Notes: generated from the sequence alone by a model not told the origin. Shown: positions 11,088-24,580, counted from the first letter of the stretch. The stretch is DNA of 64,000 bases from Bolinopsis microptera (GCF_026151205.1 NC_087072.1:9421669-9485668), one strand, 5' to 3'. Translations and numbers: made by a program.

Positions 11088-14000
11088 ATGGAGGTTGAAA
11101 TGAGAGGTGAAGTTGTAATGGACAGTACTGTTGCTGGTATTCTTGCAAGTGTGGTCACCCAACTTCATGGAGTTCAAGGTAATCACTTTAGCAACCTATA
11201 TATAGAACACTCTGATCGTACGACTTCTAAACTGTGGGTTATTCCAGTGCGGTCATCTCATTATTAGATAAAAACTCAGTGGGAGGTGGAACCTATCAGT
11301 TATAACATGCATCTTGTATACAAGCTGCCGCCTCCCTAGTGTGGTCGGTTCTACAACTGGCTGTCATAATACTACATAATATACAGTTATAATACTATGT
11401 ACATAATATATCAGGATATAAAGTTATAATACTACATAATATATCAGTATATATATATAAAGCTATAATACTACATAAATATGAGACTATCAAGTTCTAA
11501 TATCACACATTCCACAAGGCCAAACAACTGATATATGCATATCTGTTAAGAACTGAAAAAAGGCAGACGGTATTATCCACATTTCGGGTATAAATAGCAA
11601 TAAAAATGTGTTTCAGATAATATCAGGTCGTGTCAGGACACCACTATAGATAGTGGAGTGGATACTTCAGATAAACTGGACAGAGTAGACGATGACCTTG
11701 CTTCTATCATATCTGAAGTGAAATCTATACAGGTATTAAAGGTGTAATTTATATGGCATTATAAAATTGTGCAGACTTTATAAATTGTCCGTATCAGGTG
11801 ATTCTGATGTGACAATTGTGTATATAATAAACAAATAATAAATAAATTCTAACATTTATTACACGCTTCGACATTAAAATTTACCCAACAAAGATGTACA
11901 TTTAAGTCATTCAAGCGAGACTTAGTGTGGAAATATCAAGATTTTAGATTATGCACTTCTCCCACTTCTTTATTAGTTCAGAATTTATGGACAAATATTG
12001 GTATAAAATTACCAAAATTATGCACTTTCATATCAGTTCAGACATTATAGACAAATATTAAGAATATTATCAGAAGCTAAGTGGAAATAAAATGTCTTTA
12101 GGGCATTTTAAAAACATTCTACCGATGATTATGATCTCACTGAATAGTGTAGCACTATGTAATAAGGTCATCGGTTATTAATAGTCTTCATCGTTATCTT
12201 TATTCATCTTTATTAATAGACTCGATAGTTGGCATGCGCATGATTACATCACTGTTCCGTTACATAATAATATGTAATACTAAAAACCCACCGCGCTGGG
12301 CAAAACGGCATAATTTCGAGAAGTGACAACGCAGTAAAAGTTTAAAGTTAACTAAAATTGCGCTATTATTCTAACGTATATTTTACTCACAACAAAAAAG
12401 AAAACCTACTTTTCAACTTCATTCGAGCTGAAATTGGTTCATGCAAAAAGTCGCTTTTCGGTCATTTTTTTGTGTTTTTATGCAGTTGTCGGGGAGATTT
12501 CCTCCAGTTTAAAATATAGTATAGATATAAATAGATTTTAGAGATTTTTTGGAAGGGATTTTACAATCTACATTATTTTCAATTGCTTATTACAATAGCT
12601 TAGAATACATTAAAATGTTGGTCATTCCACTGTACTCGTAAGCATTCGTTTTTAAATCATATCTTGATTAAGATTTGTTCAGCAGGGGAAGAAAGAGCAA
12701 AAGTTACTGAACAGTGACAACACAAATTCAATAATGGAGAACATAACTCTAGCACTATCCAACTTGGAACTTAATGTCAACAAGGGTAATTCTGATTCTA
12801 CGATTCTTAATCCGAGAGAAATTGTTTTAGAATTAGTTACATGGTCAGTCGACATGTTTTAAGTTTCTTCGAGATGATTCGAGTGTAACCACAGTCCTCA
12901 CACAGACCGAGTTTTATCGAGAGCAGACAGCAGCAGATCACCTGTGTCACTTAGTGAGGACGACAGTCTAGAGCGGATGGTGGATCAACTCTTTAAGTAA
13001 GATACATTTGATGTGTCTTCTTCAGAGTCGTTATGTATATTTCAAGAATGAAGAATGAAGAATACCTTTTGTAATTTGTAAATTTCATTAACGTATACAA
13101 TCATTATCTGATTAGTCGCCTAATTTGTATTTATGTTGTGTCAGTATCCGATACTCTGCTATTTGGTGCAGTACTCAGTATCCGATACTCTTCCTATTTG
13201 CAGGAACGTGCGGAGTCTGAAGAGTATCCTGGTGGAAGAGACAGTAGAGACAGATCAGGATATACCGCTGAGCGACGACAGTGAGCAACTCTCTAAGCTC
13301 ATAGAACACCTCTCAAACAGTATCAGTAACACCAGATCACATCATCTGAGCAGTGAGGCGGGATCACGTGACTCGGGAGCGCAGAACGAACCGGCTGCTG
13401 TCATGTCTGTAGACTACAGCAGTGAGGATATGTGTGGGACAAGTAGTGTAGAGGACTCCAGATTAGTGGGGTCATGTGAGACGGAGTCATGTGAAGAGGG
13501 GATGGTGTCACGTGATGAGAGATCACAATGTGACACGGGATCACGTGACGACAGTATGAGGGATGCAGGTGAAGGCTGGGAGGATCAGGGTAGAGGGAGG
13601 CAAACATATGATTCCCACGAGCACCTGGACACAGACAAGATATTTGAAGAGAGCACGGAGTCGTACAACTACTCAGGAACGGAGGAAACACACGACATGG
13701 TCAGTGAGGTAGAGAGTGAGAGTGATAGTGAGGGTTCTGTATCCACTTCTTTGGAGTATGGGTATATTCCGGTAAACTATACTATAGTCGGTAATATCAG
13801 TCAGTGTAAAACACCAACACCAACTCCCTCACCTAGCAGTGGTGAACAAATTATATCCGTTCCTCATATCTCATACAGCGGTACTACCAGTGGAGATTTC
13901 ATAGATGAACCAAGGCGAAATTACAGAGTTCAGCATCTGGAATCAGATGACAACAGTTTAGTATCATGCGATCTGTCGTTTTGCGGAGAGTACGGTCTGG

Positions 14001-16648
14001 ACGATAATGGTTATCTAACTGTAGATCAAGAACAAGTATACAGAAACCTAGCTCTGCTTCCACAACTTCCAGTCCCTCTAAAACGCTCCAAAAAGGATGT
14101 GATAGATATCTACAACAAGATAAACCAGGATATGAATTCCCTGACGAGAATGGTGGAACCTGAGTCCTCTTACTCTGATTCCTCTCACCAGCCCCCTCTT
14201 GACTCCACTTCCTCTCACCACCCGGACAGACACAACATGTACAATGTATCAAGGATGCTGTCTGATAATTCACAACCACCAGCCAGTAACTCAGCGGACC
14301 GGCTACTGAGTGGTATCAAGCATGAGGCGGGAGAAACAAGGAGGTTACTGGATATTGACACTTCAGATGATACATCCAGGTTATCGAGTAGATATATAAA
14401 AAGTGGACGACTTCTTAGTGGTATAAAGAAAGAAGCTGTGGAGACGCACAAGGTTCTGGATATCTGTGACTCTGAGGAGAAAGTTTCAGGTAAACTGCCA
14501 AGTTCAACAAGTAATATAATCTCTGAAGCATTAGAAGAAGACGACAAGACAGGAGAGGAAGTTGACCTGGAGTTTATAGAGCTGATGAGGTCAGTGAACC
14601 GAGCAAACAAGCGGATAGAGCGACTTAGGAACGATCCTACCGTCCAAGTGAGCCCTGGAGAAGTACCCCAGGATGAAGCTGAGTGGGACGACTTTACTCC
14701 GATACTGGAAACTCCTCCTAGAAGTAGGAACACCAATAAGAAGGTAAGTGAGTCTGTATCTGAGACAGATTCTGAACTCACTTACCACACTTCACGGTCT
14801 AGTTTTACAGAGGAACACCTGAGTCCACAACTCAGTTTACCACAGAGCTCCCCACCCAGTTCACCAGGTGCTGACAGAGAGGTGAGGATGGTTACCCGGG
14901 ATTACCCCGACTCCGATACCAGTCTTCACATCAGTGATCCTGAACACTGGCCTATAGCACATGCAGGATTGGAGGTTATCACTAAGGACCACCTTTGTGC
15001 ACCCAGCTTCACTGATGCTGTGGTGAGTGTGCCGCTGCTGTTAGAGGGACCTCGTGAGGATTTACAGGAAACTAAAAGTAAACGTAAGCTTGATATGTCG
15101 GGAAATCTGGAAAGTAAACCCTCAGTTGAAGAACTCATTATTAATGTCGAGTCGGTGAAGGCAAGCGACGTCCCTTTAAATGATTCACTTAAGACCACCA
15201 AAGAAACCTCAAGCAAACAAAGCTCATCCAAAACCTCTTCAAGGACTTCAATAAAATCTTCCATGGTGAACAAATCCTTGAAAACGAAAGAGTTTTCAAA
15301 GCAGACATCAGCCATTGAAAAACCAATCAATGTCAATGATCCATTCGACGACCATCCTAAACACACAACAGAAGAGATCCCAGACTTCTTGAGACTGTTC
15401 GTACGGCCAGGTGACAGAATGGAGGACTACGTACCAAATACTGCGCTCCTTAACGCTCTTCTGGCTAACTCTGGACTCACAATCATACCCATCACACAGA
15501 AAGTGGACGCTAGTATCAATACCAAGTATGCGGAGGACACATCGGATAGAACTTCCAACATGTCTGACGATAAAAGTTTTCCTTCTTTGGATGAAGACAG
15601 AAAGATAATTCCAAAAGAATCTTCAAAATCTGGACCGGTAACGTGGGTGACAGGTTCCCGACCTCCCAAACTAGAGAATCTTACTAAACCATCCAGTTTA
15701 AAGTCTGCAAGTACAGGTAGTCCTGTTACAAAGTCTCATTCTAGAAGCCTGATAGAAGCTATGGGAGGTCAGTCAGACAAGTCACTTTCAAAACATTCCT
15801 CAAAGAGTAGGAAACCTAAGATTCTTCTCAACAAAAAGGCGGAACCCGAACAGATGTACAATGTTCCAAAATCACAACCCTCTCAGGTACTAACATTCGA
15901 CACGTGGACTTGCACTGATCCAGAGCCCAAGACAGCGGAGAAAGGAGTGGAGACTACCTCAGTTCAGACAGAAGACAGGGCACTGTCTCCCATTATTACA
16001 ATGGAGTTTCCTAAAATGAAGAAGTTGAAGAAGACAAAGAAGAGCAAGGCTCCTGCACTTAAAGCCACTCCAGCTCCGGCTTCTCCTCCCATTATTGCTG
16101 TTACTGAAACCCCCATGCTTACTGTACCTGCCAGAACTACCTCTAAGCCAAATCAAGAAGATGACCCGGCCTCCTGGAAGTATGATGGAAATGAGGTACC
16201 GGAACTGTCAGACTATCATGACAAAGCTCTGCCATCTGACGAGAAATCTGACAAATCCCAAAATACGACGATCTCTGAGAAGCTTCCATCTGAGAGGCTT
16301 CCTTCTATCAAGGAAGAAGATTTGGACGATACAATCTCGTCTGGGGACGATGGGATCTCCTCAGATGACGAGACAAGTGGAGTGGTTATCCAAGTTAAAG
16401 GCAAGAACTGCGACAAAAAAGACAAACTGAAAGAAGACCTTAACAAAGCTCTGCTGGACGCCCTTCAGGGCAAAACTAAGATAAACCCGGCTACACTGCG
16501 AGGGTTAAAAGCACAGATAATCAGACAGTCAACTGAGTTAGAGGGAGCTAGAAACAGGTTAGCTGATGCTGGGAGTAGAGTTAGGAGCATGGCTCAAATG
16601 TTTAACATGGAGAGACCTAGTGCCACTCCTTTAGATGAGTTAATGTAA
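11088..16648 (+). CDS. Unrecognised acidic Ser-rich protein, 1,281 residues, nested in SREBP intron
   Basis: Five exons with matching phases: 11088-11178, 11617-11732, 12683-12785, 12906-12996 and 13204-16648. All junctions are GT/AG. ATG 11088 follows an in-frame stop, which supports the start. The first four exons encode a small, partly helical region (MEVEMRGEVVMDSTVAGILA; DDDLASIISEVKSIQ; MENITLALSNLELNV). The 3.4-kb last exon encodes a mostly disordered, Ser/Glu/Asp-rich chain with a repeated motif LLSGIKHEAGETRRLLDID / LLSGIKKEAVETHKVLDI about 40 residues apart. It also has a Lys/Ser block (KKLKKTKKSKAPALKATP) and a C-terminal helical, coiled-coil-like end (LKAQIIRQSTELEGARNRLA) closing with PLDELM. 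I do not recognise a family. Sequence composition suggests a scaffold or cytoskeletal adaptor, but that is a guess. Its stop is 113 bp from an antisense SREBP exon, so the transcripts may overlap. Confidence 0.8.
11370..11480. repeat. AT-rich degenerate tandem repeat in intron 1
   Basis: Several degenerate copies of a unit like TATAATACTACATAATATA in the first intron of the nested plus-strand gene. Low-complexity sequence; no function is suggested. Confidence 0.6.
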
Positions 16649-16760
16649 TCGCACTGAATCTCATTTTATTAGAGTACTTGATGGAATTGATATTTTGTTT
16701 TCGTTAATAATTCAGCTGAAAATGTATGTAAACTTTTGATGGGTAGTTTTGAAAACTTAC

Positions 16761-19700
16761 GTTTTTGATGGCTTGTTTTGCTTTGTCCAAATGTTTCTTG
16801 AAGATCCCCTCGTCGATGATGACAACTTTAGACTTGATGACGAAGAAGAGGTAGGACAAAGTAGTCGTGATGACAAATCCTAGCAGGACCATTCCCATGT
16901 GTAGCAAAGGTGTAATGTAGTCCTGTAGGGTTACTTTATAAGTTTGATCAAACGAATTTGCTGAAAACAAATATATATCGAATCTTATGCAGGAAAAAAA
17001 TTGTTTTAAATTTCATGATTCGCTTCCTATACAATTTTATGTATTATTCCACAATTCTTTAAATATAATGTTATATTATGTATTATCGATGGGTAAACGA
17101 AATTTGCTATTGCAAACTATAATTCTGGTAAATTATTATTGAAATTGAGTTCTGTACGTACGTGAGATTTGGAAACAGAAAGTAGACTTCTCCCGAAAGT
17201 AGTGGAAGCAATGGATTGCTGAGGGAGGAAACTTGGGATGAACAGACCAAACATGAAGACCATACAAAGCATGGGTATAGTTCTCTGATCACCTGGGGAG
17301 TATGAATATGTTAACCAGTTGAAATCAGGAAGTCGTGAACACTGAGCGCTGCTCATAATTGTAGATGTGTATTGACGACATAATATTATTATTATCAAAC
17401 GCCTTTTGAGTCGCCTTGATGAGCAGCGTGTATCAAATTACACATTCTATCATTTAGAACCATTCGTACATTATTAGAATTAGAATCAAATTAACATATT
17501 ATAGTATATAAATGATAAGTTAATGAGTATAAAGTATGGTATATTGGTACATTATAAATCATAATACTTTGAATCTCTCTACACGTCTTCGTGCGTCGCG
17601 CATCGCACTAGCCCTTAACAAGTTTGGGGCATTATCGCGCGCAGCACTCAATAGCCAAGGTATTATGGTATTGTAAAATAGTGTACAAGCTGTTGCTGGT
17701 ATAATCAAGTTACTAATCTTAACAGCTGTGTTCGTCTGTATAATGAAACATTGGTTACGAGACACAATACAAGGGCTCAAGGGTTTTTGCATAATTTGTG
17801 TAGGGGACACTAGGGTTTTTGTGTAATTTAATTAGTTATCTCTCTACAAGTCTCCTACACGCTCTAAAATCTAAAATAAAACTAAGAACTGCACACTTGG
17901 TGTCTGATTTCAGGTAGCAGTTGCAATTACTCACGATGAGAAGCGTTGGTCATGTATCTGGGTTTCTTTGCCGCGTGTGTCTCGTCTGAGCTGGAGTACC
18001 CGCCACTACTACCACTATTACTCCGGATATGTCGTCCTTCTCCGTCACTCTGACGCTGGGATACACGACACTGTTAACTCAGTTATATGAGTAGTACTGC
18101 TCTCAAGTAGAGTAATAATTCTTAAGTTTTTATATAAAATTTATACCCCCTCCAGTTACAACAATAGTGGAAATATGGTATCCTGTAAGACGATATTATA
18201 CAAATACTAGTGTAACCCGTGCCTACGGCCGGGACTTCACTATCGCAGTTGAAATGCAAAAGTATAAACCCGCCTATTATATTCTTATATTCGAAAACAC
18301 GCATTACATTTTCGTAGTTAAAACGGTGCGAAAGTGTGAACTCGCTCTGTCCAAACACACCGCAATTTAATTCTGAGTGCCCCTCACGTATCTTATAGTA
18401 ATATACTTGATAGGCAATCTTGAGGTCCCCTGCCAAATTACCTAATTATATAGCAAATCTGTTATGCAAGGGGAGAGAGAGCGAGAGAGGGAGAGTACTG
18501 AGACACTTTAGTATCACATTTGGGTCACAAAATGATCAATTAAACCTTTTATTCTGTACCACATAATACAATTTCGTGCTGACAGGAGACAACTATTCTT
18601 GTTACAAATCAGTAAGGCCTTTTGCTGAGCAAACATGGTCCAACTTGATGATTATGTCACCTCATTTTGAGAAACATGAGTTGTTAGATAAATTTGTGGT
18701 TGTGAGCTGGTGATAAGAGTAATTACTACTCAAACTTTAGTAGACTCTAAAACTGTGTTTTTAACACGATCAGTAGACAGTAGAGATAAAACTTTGCAAT
18801 AATCTAATTTAAAACTAACCAAAGATTCAGGACTGTCTGGTAAGTTTTGGTACATTTGTTGGTTACTATAGCAACCAGGGCTCTTGGAAGGGCTATCAGC
18901 CGAATCATCACTTTGTTTCTTTACAAAGTCCAGGTCGCTGTACGGTCTTGCTGGCTCTATCAGATCTGAGGAGTGAACAACATCAAAATAAACTTTTAAA
19001 TGAATTTAAAATGTTCATACTGTCAACATGAAATATGATCTCATTAAGATGTGGCGTTTTTAGGATTCATCTTATAAATTTCAAATGTCAATAAAATTCC
19101 ACACCAACATGATGGAATGAACTGATAATCTGCATAAAGAGGAAGAGCTGAGCCCCGGCCCCTCCCCCATAACGCCCTCCCCCCCCCCCCCCCCAAGAAG
19201 CAGCCACATACCTGGAGTTTTCTCGAGATAGACCACAGTAGCACCCTGCTCAGCTAACTTCATGGTCAGCACACTGTTGTTCTGTTCCAGAATGTCCTGC
19301 TTCTTCTTCAGCTGGACGTTGTCGTATTTCAATTTCTGGATTGTGCTCTGTAGGCCGTTGATGTGTTCTATTGCTTTACGCAATACACCTGACTTCTGAA
19401 TCTGGCAAATAGGGAGGGTTAAAACTTGGAGCTGAGAAACGTGTTCGCAGAACAAGTTGAAAATATACTTGAAAAAATTCGATGGATGAATTTAGGACTT
19501 AGGTGAATTAGGAGATTAGGTTTGGCCACTTTACGGTCACTATACGGTAACAATATCGGCAATTTGATCAAATTTAACAAGATATTAGTAAATCGAGCAA
19601 TATTTTTTCTGCAAATCAAAATTTCCTTCAACTTCGTGAACATTTATGTACCTTAGTGTCTCTAGGAACGAGCATGTCCTTAAGCTCCATTATTTTATCA

Positions 19701-22700
19701 TTGATAGAGTAGCGGTATTTGCGTTCTACAGCGTTGTGATTGGTACGCTTCTCCTCTGGCTCTTCTTCTTCTTCTTCTTCCATGTGCTCTTGTTTTACAC
19801 TGTGAAATTAGGGGTGAAAAATATTATGAGTGAAATGCCTTGAGTTTTCAGAGCATGCAGCAAGTATATCTACATTGATTTTACTGTGATAATGATTAGA
19901 TCGACTAAAAATCATTTAAGTGAAACAATTAACTAACCTGATTTTAGTTTGCTTAATAATAGGTTTGGTACAATTCACTGGTTTCACTATTTTTAGAGTT
20001 GACGGTGACTCGTCTGCCTTCAGATTTACTGAAAAGTAGTCGTCAGTTATGTACAGGGTTAAATGACCATGTTCGATTTCACGACATTTTATACCTCCGA
20101 TTATATTTGGGGGGGGGGGGGGATATACTTTAATATACTTTAATATACTTTAATATACTTTAATATACTTTAATATACTTTAATATACTTTAATATACTT
20201 TAATATACCTATATTATCTCGATTCAAAATTTGGCCGCTTAATTTCCCCCCTATTTTAAATGTTTTCGGATCATCATAATTATTTAATCTGAGTATCACA
20301 GCTTCTATTTTTCAAAATACATATAAACAGATGATGGCAATAAATTTGTAAAAACTCACCGAGCCCAGGTTTGCCCGTAATGGAGATGTGGTTTACTTTC
20401 TTGTTGCCAGAGTTTGAAACTTTGCAACTTGACTTAGCACTGATCTCATTTTTAACCTGATTGGAGCATAATTTAACCAAATTTACAAATTCTAAGCTAG
20501 GTCTTACTAGAAACGATACCTGAATATTTAAAATAATTCATATGATATCATGCGTTCTTTAAAGGCCAAATTTTCGACATTATGTGCAAAGATGGAGTCA
20601 CACATAATGATAATTTACCTGTTTTATCATAGGTATCTTAGCAACTTCTACTCGATTGCCGTTGAATCTACCATTCTGTGGGGACTTGCTAACTTTAGTG
20701 ACGGCGGCCACTGGGGGTGATTTAACTGGCATCTGAGCAGACTTTACTTGTGGCATTGGAGTAGCCTTCACTTGTGGCATTGGGGTAGGCTTCACTTGTG
20801 GAATAGAGGGACTTTTAGTTTGTTGCATCTGAGGACTTTTCACTTGGTGCATCTGAGGACTTTTCACTTGGTGCATCTGAGGACTTTTAGCTTGATGCAT
20901 CATCTGGGGACTTTTCACTTGGTGCATCTGAGGACTTTTAGCTTGATGCATCATCTGGGGACTTTTCACTTGGTGCATCTGAGGACTTTTCACTTGGTGC
21001 ATCTGAGGTGAATTGACAAGCATCTGGGGTGACTTAACTTGTGTTTGAGGTGACTTTACCATAACCTGTGGTGATTTGACCTGCATTTGAGGAGACTTTA
21101 CTTGAACTTGATTTCTATGGATTTGCACTCTTCCATTGCTGAAGGTGATAGACCCCGGAGAAGGATCCTTGATGGACTGTTCCCAAGCAGTGATAACATC
21201 TGTGCTATTAGGAGATAATCTCTCGTCCTTAGGTGTGATGTTTTGCTGCTCCCCGTTACTCGCAATCTCCTGTTCAGATGGCTGGTAGCTAACAGCAGAA
21301 GTAACTTTCCCTTGTTGGGAAATGTACATAGGCTGAGGTGGGGAAGTGTGAGGTGGTGTGAGGGTGGTGACTTTCTGATATCCTCTATCATTTGGGAGGT
21401 AGATACGGGTCTTCTGGTTCATGTTGATCTGATTTCTATGTTCACTGCTAGGTCTCACAGAAGTGTGTCCAACTCTAATCTCCTGTTTCACTGGAATTTG
21501 TCTCTGCATTGGTAGCTGGGTTACTTTTACCGTTGATCTTCCCATGTTAGGATTAGACTTTGTTTGACCTTTATGAGGTGGAATTCTTTGAGTTTGATTG
21601 CGGATAGGTCGGATAACTGTCTTCTGAGGCATGTACTCCTGAAATTCATTTCAATGCTTAGAAAACTAACATTACACAAATTAAAATGTTGCATTTACTT
21701 TTAGACTTTTCATTAAAATACTCAAAACATTCCATAATACAAACCTTGTTGTTAGCAACATTTCGATATTGTGGCTCCACAATCTGTTGAGCAACTCTAG
21801 GTCTCTTGGTACCAATATAGCCTTGATTGCTCGGCTGGGTCTGACCTAAAGAGTAAAAGATGTAACACGAAAATTTGTATTTGTTACAAAATCATAAGCG
21901 TCATTTTCAGAGGACTCTATCTAGATGATCGTTACCAATGGACTCAATTAGTAATAATAATAATAACTAGAAATTTATACATCGCTTTATAGCCAAAGAG
22001 AACTCAAAATCTAAAGATTCAGTTCAAGCCATCTAAAGCGACTCATGAGCAATGAACATGTACATAAGACCTTAGCATTTTATGAAGTATGGGTTTTTAT
22101 GAAGAAGTAATATGAGCAATAAAAAATAGTAACTTACCATTTGGGTAAGAAACGTCTTTCTTCCTAATGTATTCCTGCTCAATGAATCTGTTTCCAGACT
22201 CATCTTGATAGTATGTCTCCTTTATATAGAAGTCATTATCATTATCAACTTCCCCAGTTCCCAAATCAGACGTTGCAATATTTTTGTTATATGAAGGGTG
22301 ATCTTTTTCAACTTTAGGAGTGTTATTCAATGTTGTATATGTCATCCCAGATTCCTCGTCATATGGAGATGTGACAGGAGTTTCTAGATTAAAAGGAGCA
22401 ATGTAGTTGCTGTCTGGATGAGCAGTGAAGTTCTGGGAAGCTGGAACAGCTTGCATTTCATTGTAAGAACTGTAGAAATGAGTGGTCAAAGAGGGATCAT
22501 TTTGTAAACTGTAGGCCTCCGTATTATGAGACATTGGATCAAGGTCACCGTCTGTGCCCAAAGCGTCAAGAATGCTATCAGAGGTTGGTATATTGGCATC
22601 TGGAGTAATATTGTCTTGAAACCAAGAGTTGAATTCATCGATGTCTGAAGCCTTACAATCTGTGTTGAGCATGCTCAAGAAATCATCTGACATAGCTGTT

Positions 22701-22759
22701 AAGTCTGTTGAATTACTTCTCAACAGCTCAAAGTTAACGTCTGCTTCTTCTTCATCCAT
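16761..22759 (-). CDS. SREBP: SREBP transcription factor: activation domain, bHLH-zipper and both membrane segments
   Basis: Eleven exons in consistent phase: 22138-22759, 21745-21845, 20619-21638, 20360-20456, 19938-20028, 19652-19799, 19212-19401, 18820-18965, 17935-18055, 17158-17292, 16761-16960 (957 codons). SREBPs are ER membrane precursors that are cleaved to release a nuclear activator of sterol and fatty-acid genes. Seen here: an acidic N-terminus (SDDFLSML); a bHLH ([20 protein letters not shown], then [16 protein letters not shown]) with the SREBP-specific tyrosine in the basic region; a first membrane segment after DQRTIPMLC, keeping the Leu-Cys of the site-2 protease cut; a lumenal loop with GRSLLS, fitting the RxxL site-1 protease site; and a second membrane segment ([20 protein letters not shown]). 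VKQE and IKQT look like SUMO sites. Exon 3 adds 340 residues, including a KSPQM repeat. The last exon ends in a donor (AAC/GTAAGT); the remaining exons lie further left beyond a nested gene. Confidence 0.93.
20109..20208. repeat. G-tract followed by 10-bp tandem repeat
   Basis: Fourteen G's followed by about eight and a half copies of the decamer ATATACTTTA. It lies in the SREBP intron between the exons at 20360 and 20028. Confidence 0.95.
20770..21115 (-). repeat. SREBP: 24-27-bp coding minisatellite (KSPQM repeats) in SREBP exon 3
   Basis: The exon encodes about 18 consecutive units of the type (V/A)KSPQM(M)HQ. The units degenerate at both ends ([24 protein letters not shown]). The DNA is nearly identical between the central units, so the array expanded recently. 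Every unit holds a Ser-Pro or Thr-Pro, a potential proline-directed kinase site. It lies before the bHLH in the cytosolic N-terminal half of the protein. Confidence 0.92.
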
Positions 22760-23500
22760 GGTTAGTCATTTTTGGAACCCTATCGAGCTACTGAAGTTGA
22801 TGTATCAAGTAAAATATTTAAAATGTAAAAATCAACAATGATATCTGAATTATAAAAAAAGAATAATTTTTGAAGTTATAATTCAGTTAAGGTAGTAGTC
22901 AATAGGTGATTTACTGGATTTTCATGAAATTTGTCTCAAATCAATTTTAAAGTAATTTCTCAGGTGGTGTAGAAACACCAAGACTGAAAGACTTCAATCA
23001 TGACACTTCATAGACGATTTTTAATCAGATTTACTCATACATTGCATAGAACCTAGAACCTGTTGGCGCCTCCTCCCCTTTTGGTGCCCCTCTCTAAAAT
23101 TGAACAAATTAGATGATTTTAGAGGATACACTGGTAAAAACTAAAAGTGTTTCTAGAGCCCTTTGTTGTGCCACTGTGCCCATCGATGCCCATACCCATT
23201 TGGTAAAAAAATGGGAAATAAACTGTCCCACATTCAAACGATGCCCACTACGGTCAGCAGGACCTTTTATTATGCCAATTGTGGGGTTGCCTTATGAGTG
23301 GATGCCTCACAAAAATGACAGACCACACAAGATGACAGTCCACATATTGTAGCTCAGGTTCTCTGTAAGATTTGTACCAAAATGAAAGAAAATAAGTTTA
23401 TTAGCGCTTCCCGCTAAAGAATTATATTGAGCTAGGATTTCTTATATAAATATGAGCGTTTTTGCCGTTCTTTCACTGCACCGAATACTACATTTTGAGT
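22760..23500. other. 5' flank of SREBP
   Basis: AT-rich sequence upstream of the SREBP start codon. It should hold the promoter and any 5' UTR exon, but no TATA box, CpG cluster or sterol element stood out. No gene is seen. Confidence 0.35.
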
Positions 23501-23518
23501 AACAGTCTGTTACTCAAA

Positions 23519-23880
23519 ATGGGGACTCAAGTTTACAATATAACTCAAGAAGACAAAGAGAACGAAATGGAGAAGAAGGATGAGTACTTGGAGAGAGTGT
23601 TGAACGTAGAGAAGGCCACTTTCACCCCAGCCGTATTTCTCACAACTGGAGGCATGTCCAAAGAATGCAAGCGGGTTTCTAAATAGAGTGGCAGACCTCA
23701 TCGCCAGGAAAAGAAGAGAGAGGTATTGCGATGTGGTAAGACATGTAAGGACAAGAATAAGATTCGCTTTGTTAAGAACCACACTCATAGCTCTACGAGG
23801 GTACAGAGGAAAAAAATGGACAGCAAATATGAGACACCACTATCAGAAGTCTCTTATAACTTCATCCCTGCCCCTATGAT
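23519..23880 (+). pseudogene. 3' end fragment of a REL-type LINE
   Basis: Broken coding fragment: [20 protein letters not shown], then, after a frameshift at an in-frame stop (23684), [20 protein letters not shown] and HVRTRIRFALLRTTLIALRG. The first part matches the nuclease-end motif VEKGSFTPLVFSTSAGMGGE of the element at 28.2-29.9 kb. The second part matches the fragment at the right edge (63.9 kb). It is therefore the 3' end of the same element family, 5'-truncated and frameshifted. Confidence 0.75.
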
Positions 23881-24580
23881 GGAGTAGATGTGTATATATC
23901 TGATTGTTGATATTTCATATTATATAATATTGGTAGCAGTGGACAATTTCCGTTACCTCTGTATATTATTGTGCTCTGCCAATTGCAACATCTGAATTAC
24001 TTTATTGTATATTATATACTGTTTGACATTTTCTATTTTCCAATATAACTCAACCCAGCATAACGTAATTCACTCAAAGACAACTCTGGATCTACAAAAA
24101 GAGTTGATATCGTGAATTAAGAAGAAAAATGATAAAAAATTCGCACTGTTACGGCTCCACAATCCGCATGCACCATTTCCGCCAGCCAAGCTACAAATGG
24201 ATGGGTCGGGCATCGTTTGACAAAGCCTCACAGAATGAAAGCATGTGTGTCTCACAATATTAACATGAGCTATTATAAATTTCGTAATAGTAATTTTTCA
24301 TTCAAAAATATTAACAGCGTTAATTTAACTCAAACAATTTCGTTACCAATATTAAAATCGATGACTAACGTCAAACGTTTTTGTTTATTCTTACCCAGTT
24401 TGGCTCGCTTTTCCCACGGAGATAAAACTGGAAAAATGTATTTTCCTTTTTGTCACAAATGCAAATTACGTGAACCCAACCTGGCCACTACTGCGCTTTG
24501 ACGGATGGTACTCCTTTCTCCATTCTCTATCTAATCTCTATCTCTATATGTATTTTTATATTTATCTCTATCTTTATCTT
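23881..24580. other. AT-rich intergenic DNA
   Basis: No gene or mobile element recognised. A short ATCT/TTTATC low-complexity tract lies at about 24520-24585. Confidence 0.3.

Noticed and set aside
14742-14760. A consensus splice donor (AAG/GTAAGTGAG) inside the last exon of the nested 1,281-residue gene
   Set aside because: The reading frame continues open with the same composition for 1.9 kb, so it is more likely a cryptic or optional donor; cDNA would be needed.
19741-19800. A (CTT)n microsatellite as non-coding repeat
   Set aside because: It encodes the Glu run just before the bHLH in an in-phase SREBP exon, so it is coding.
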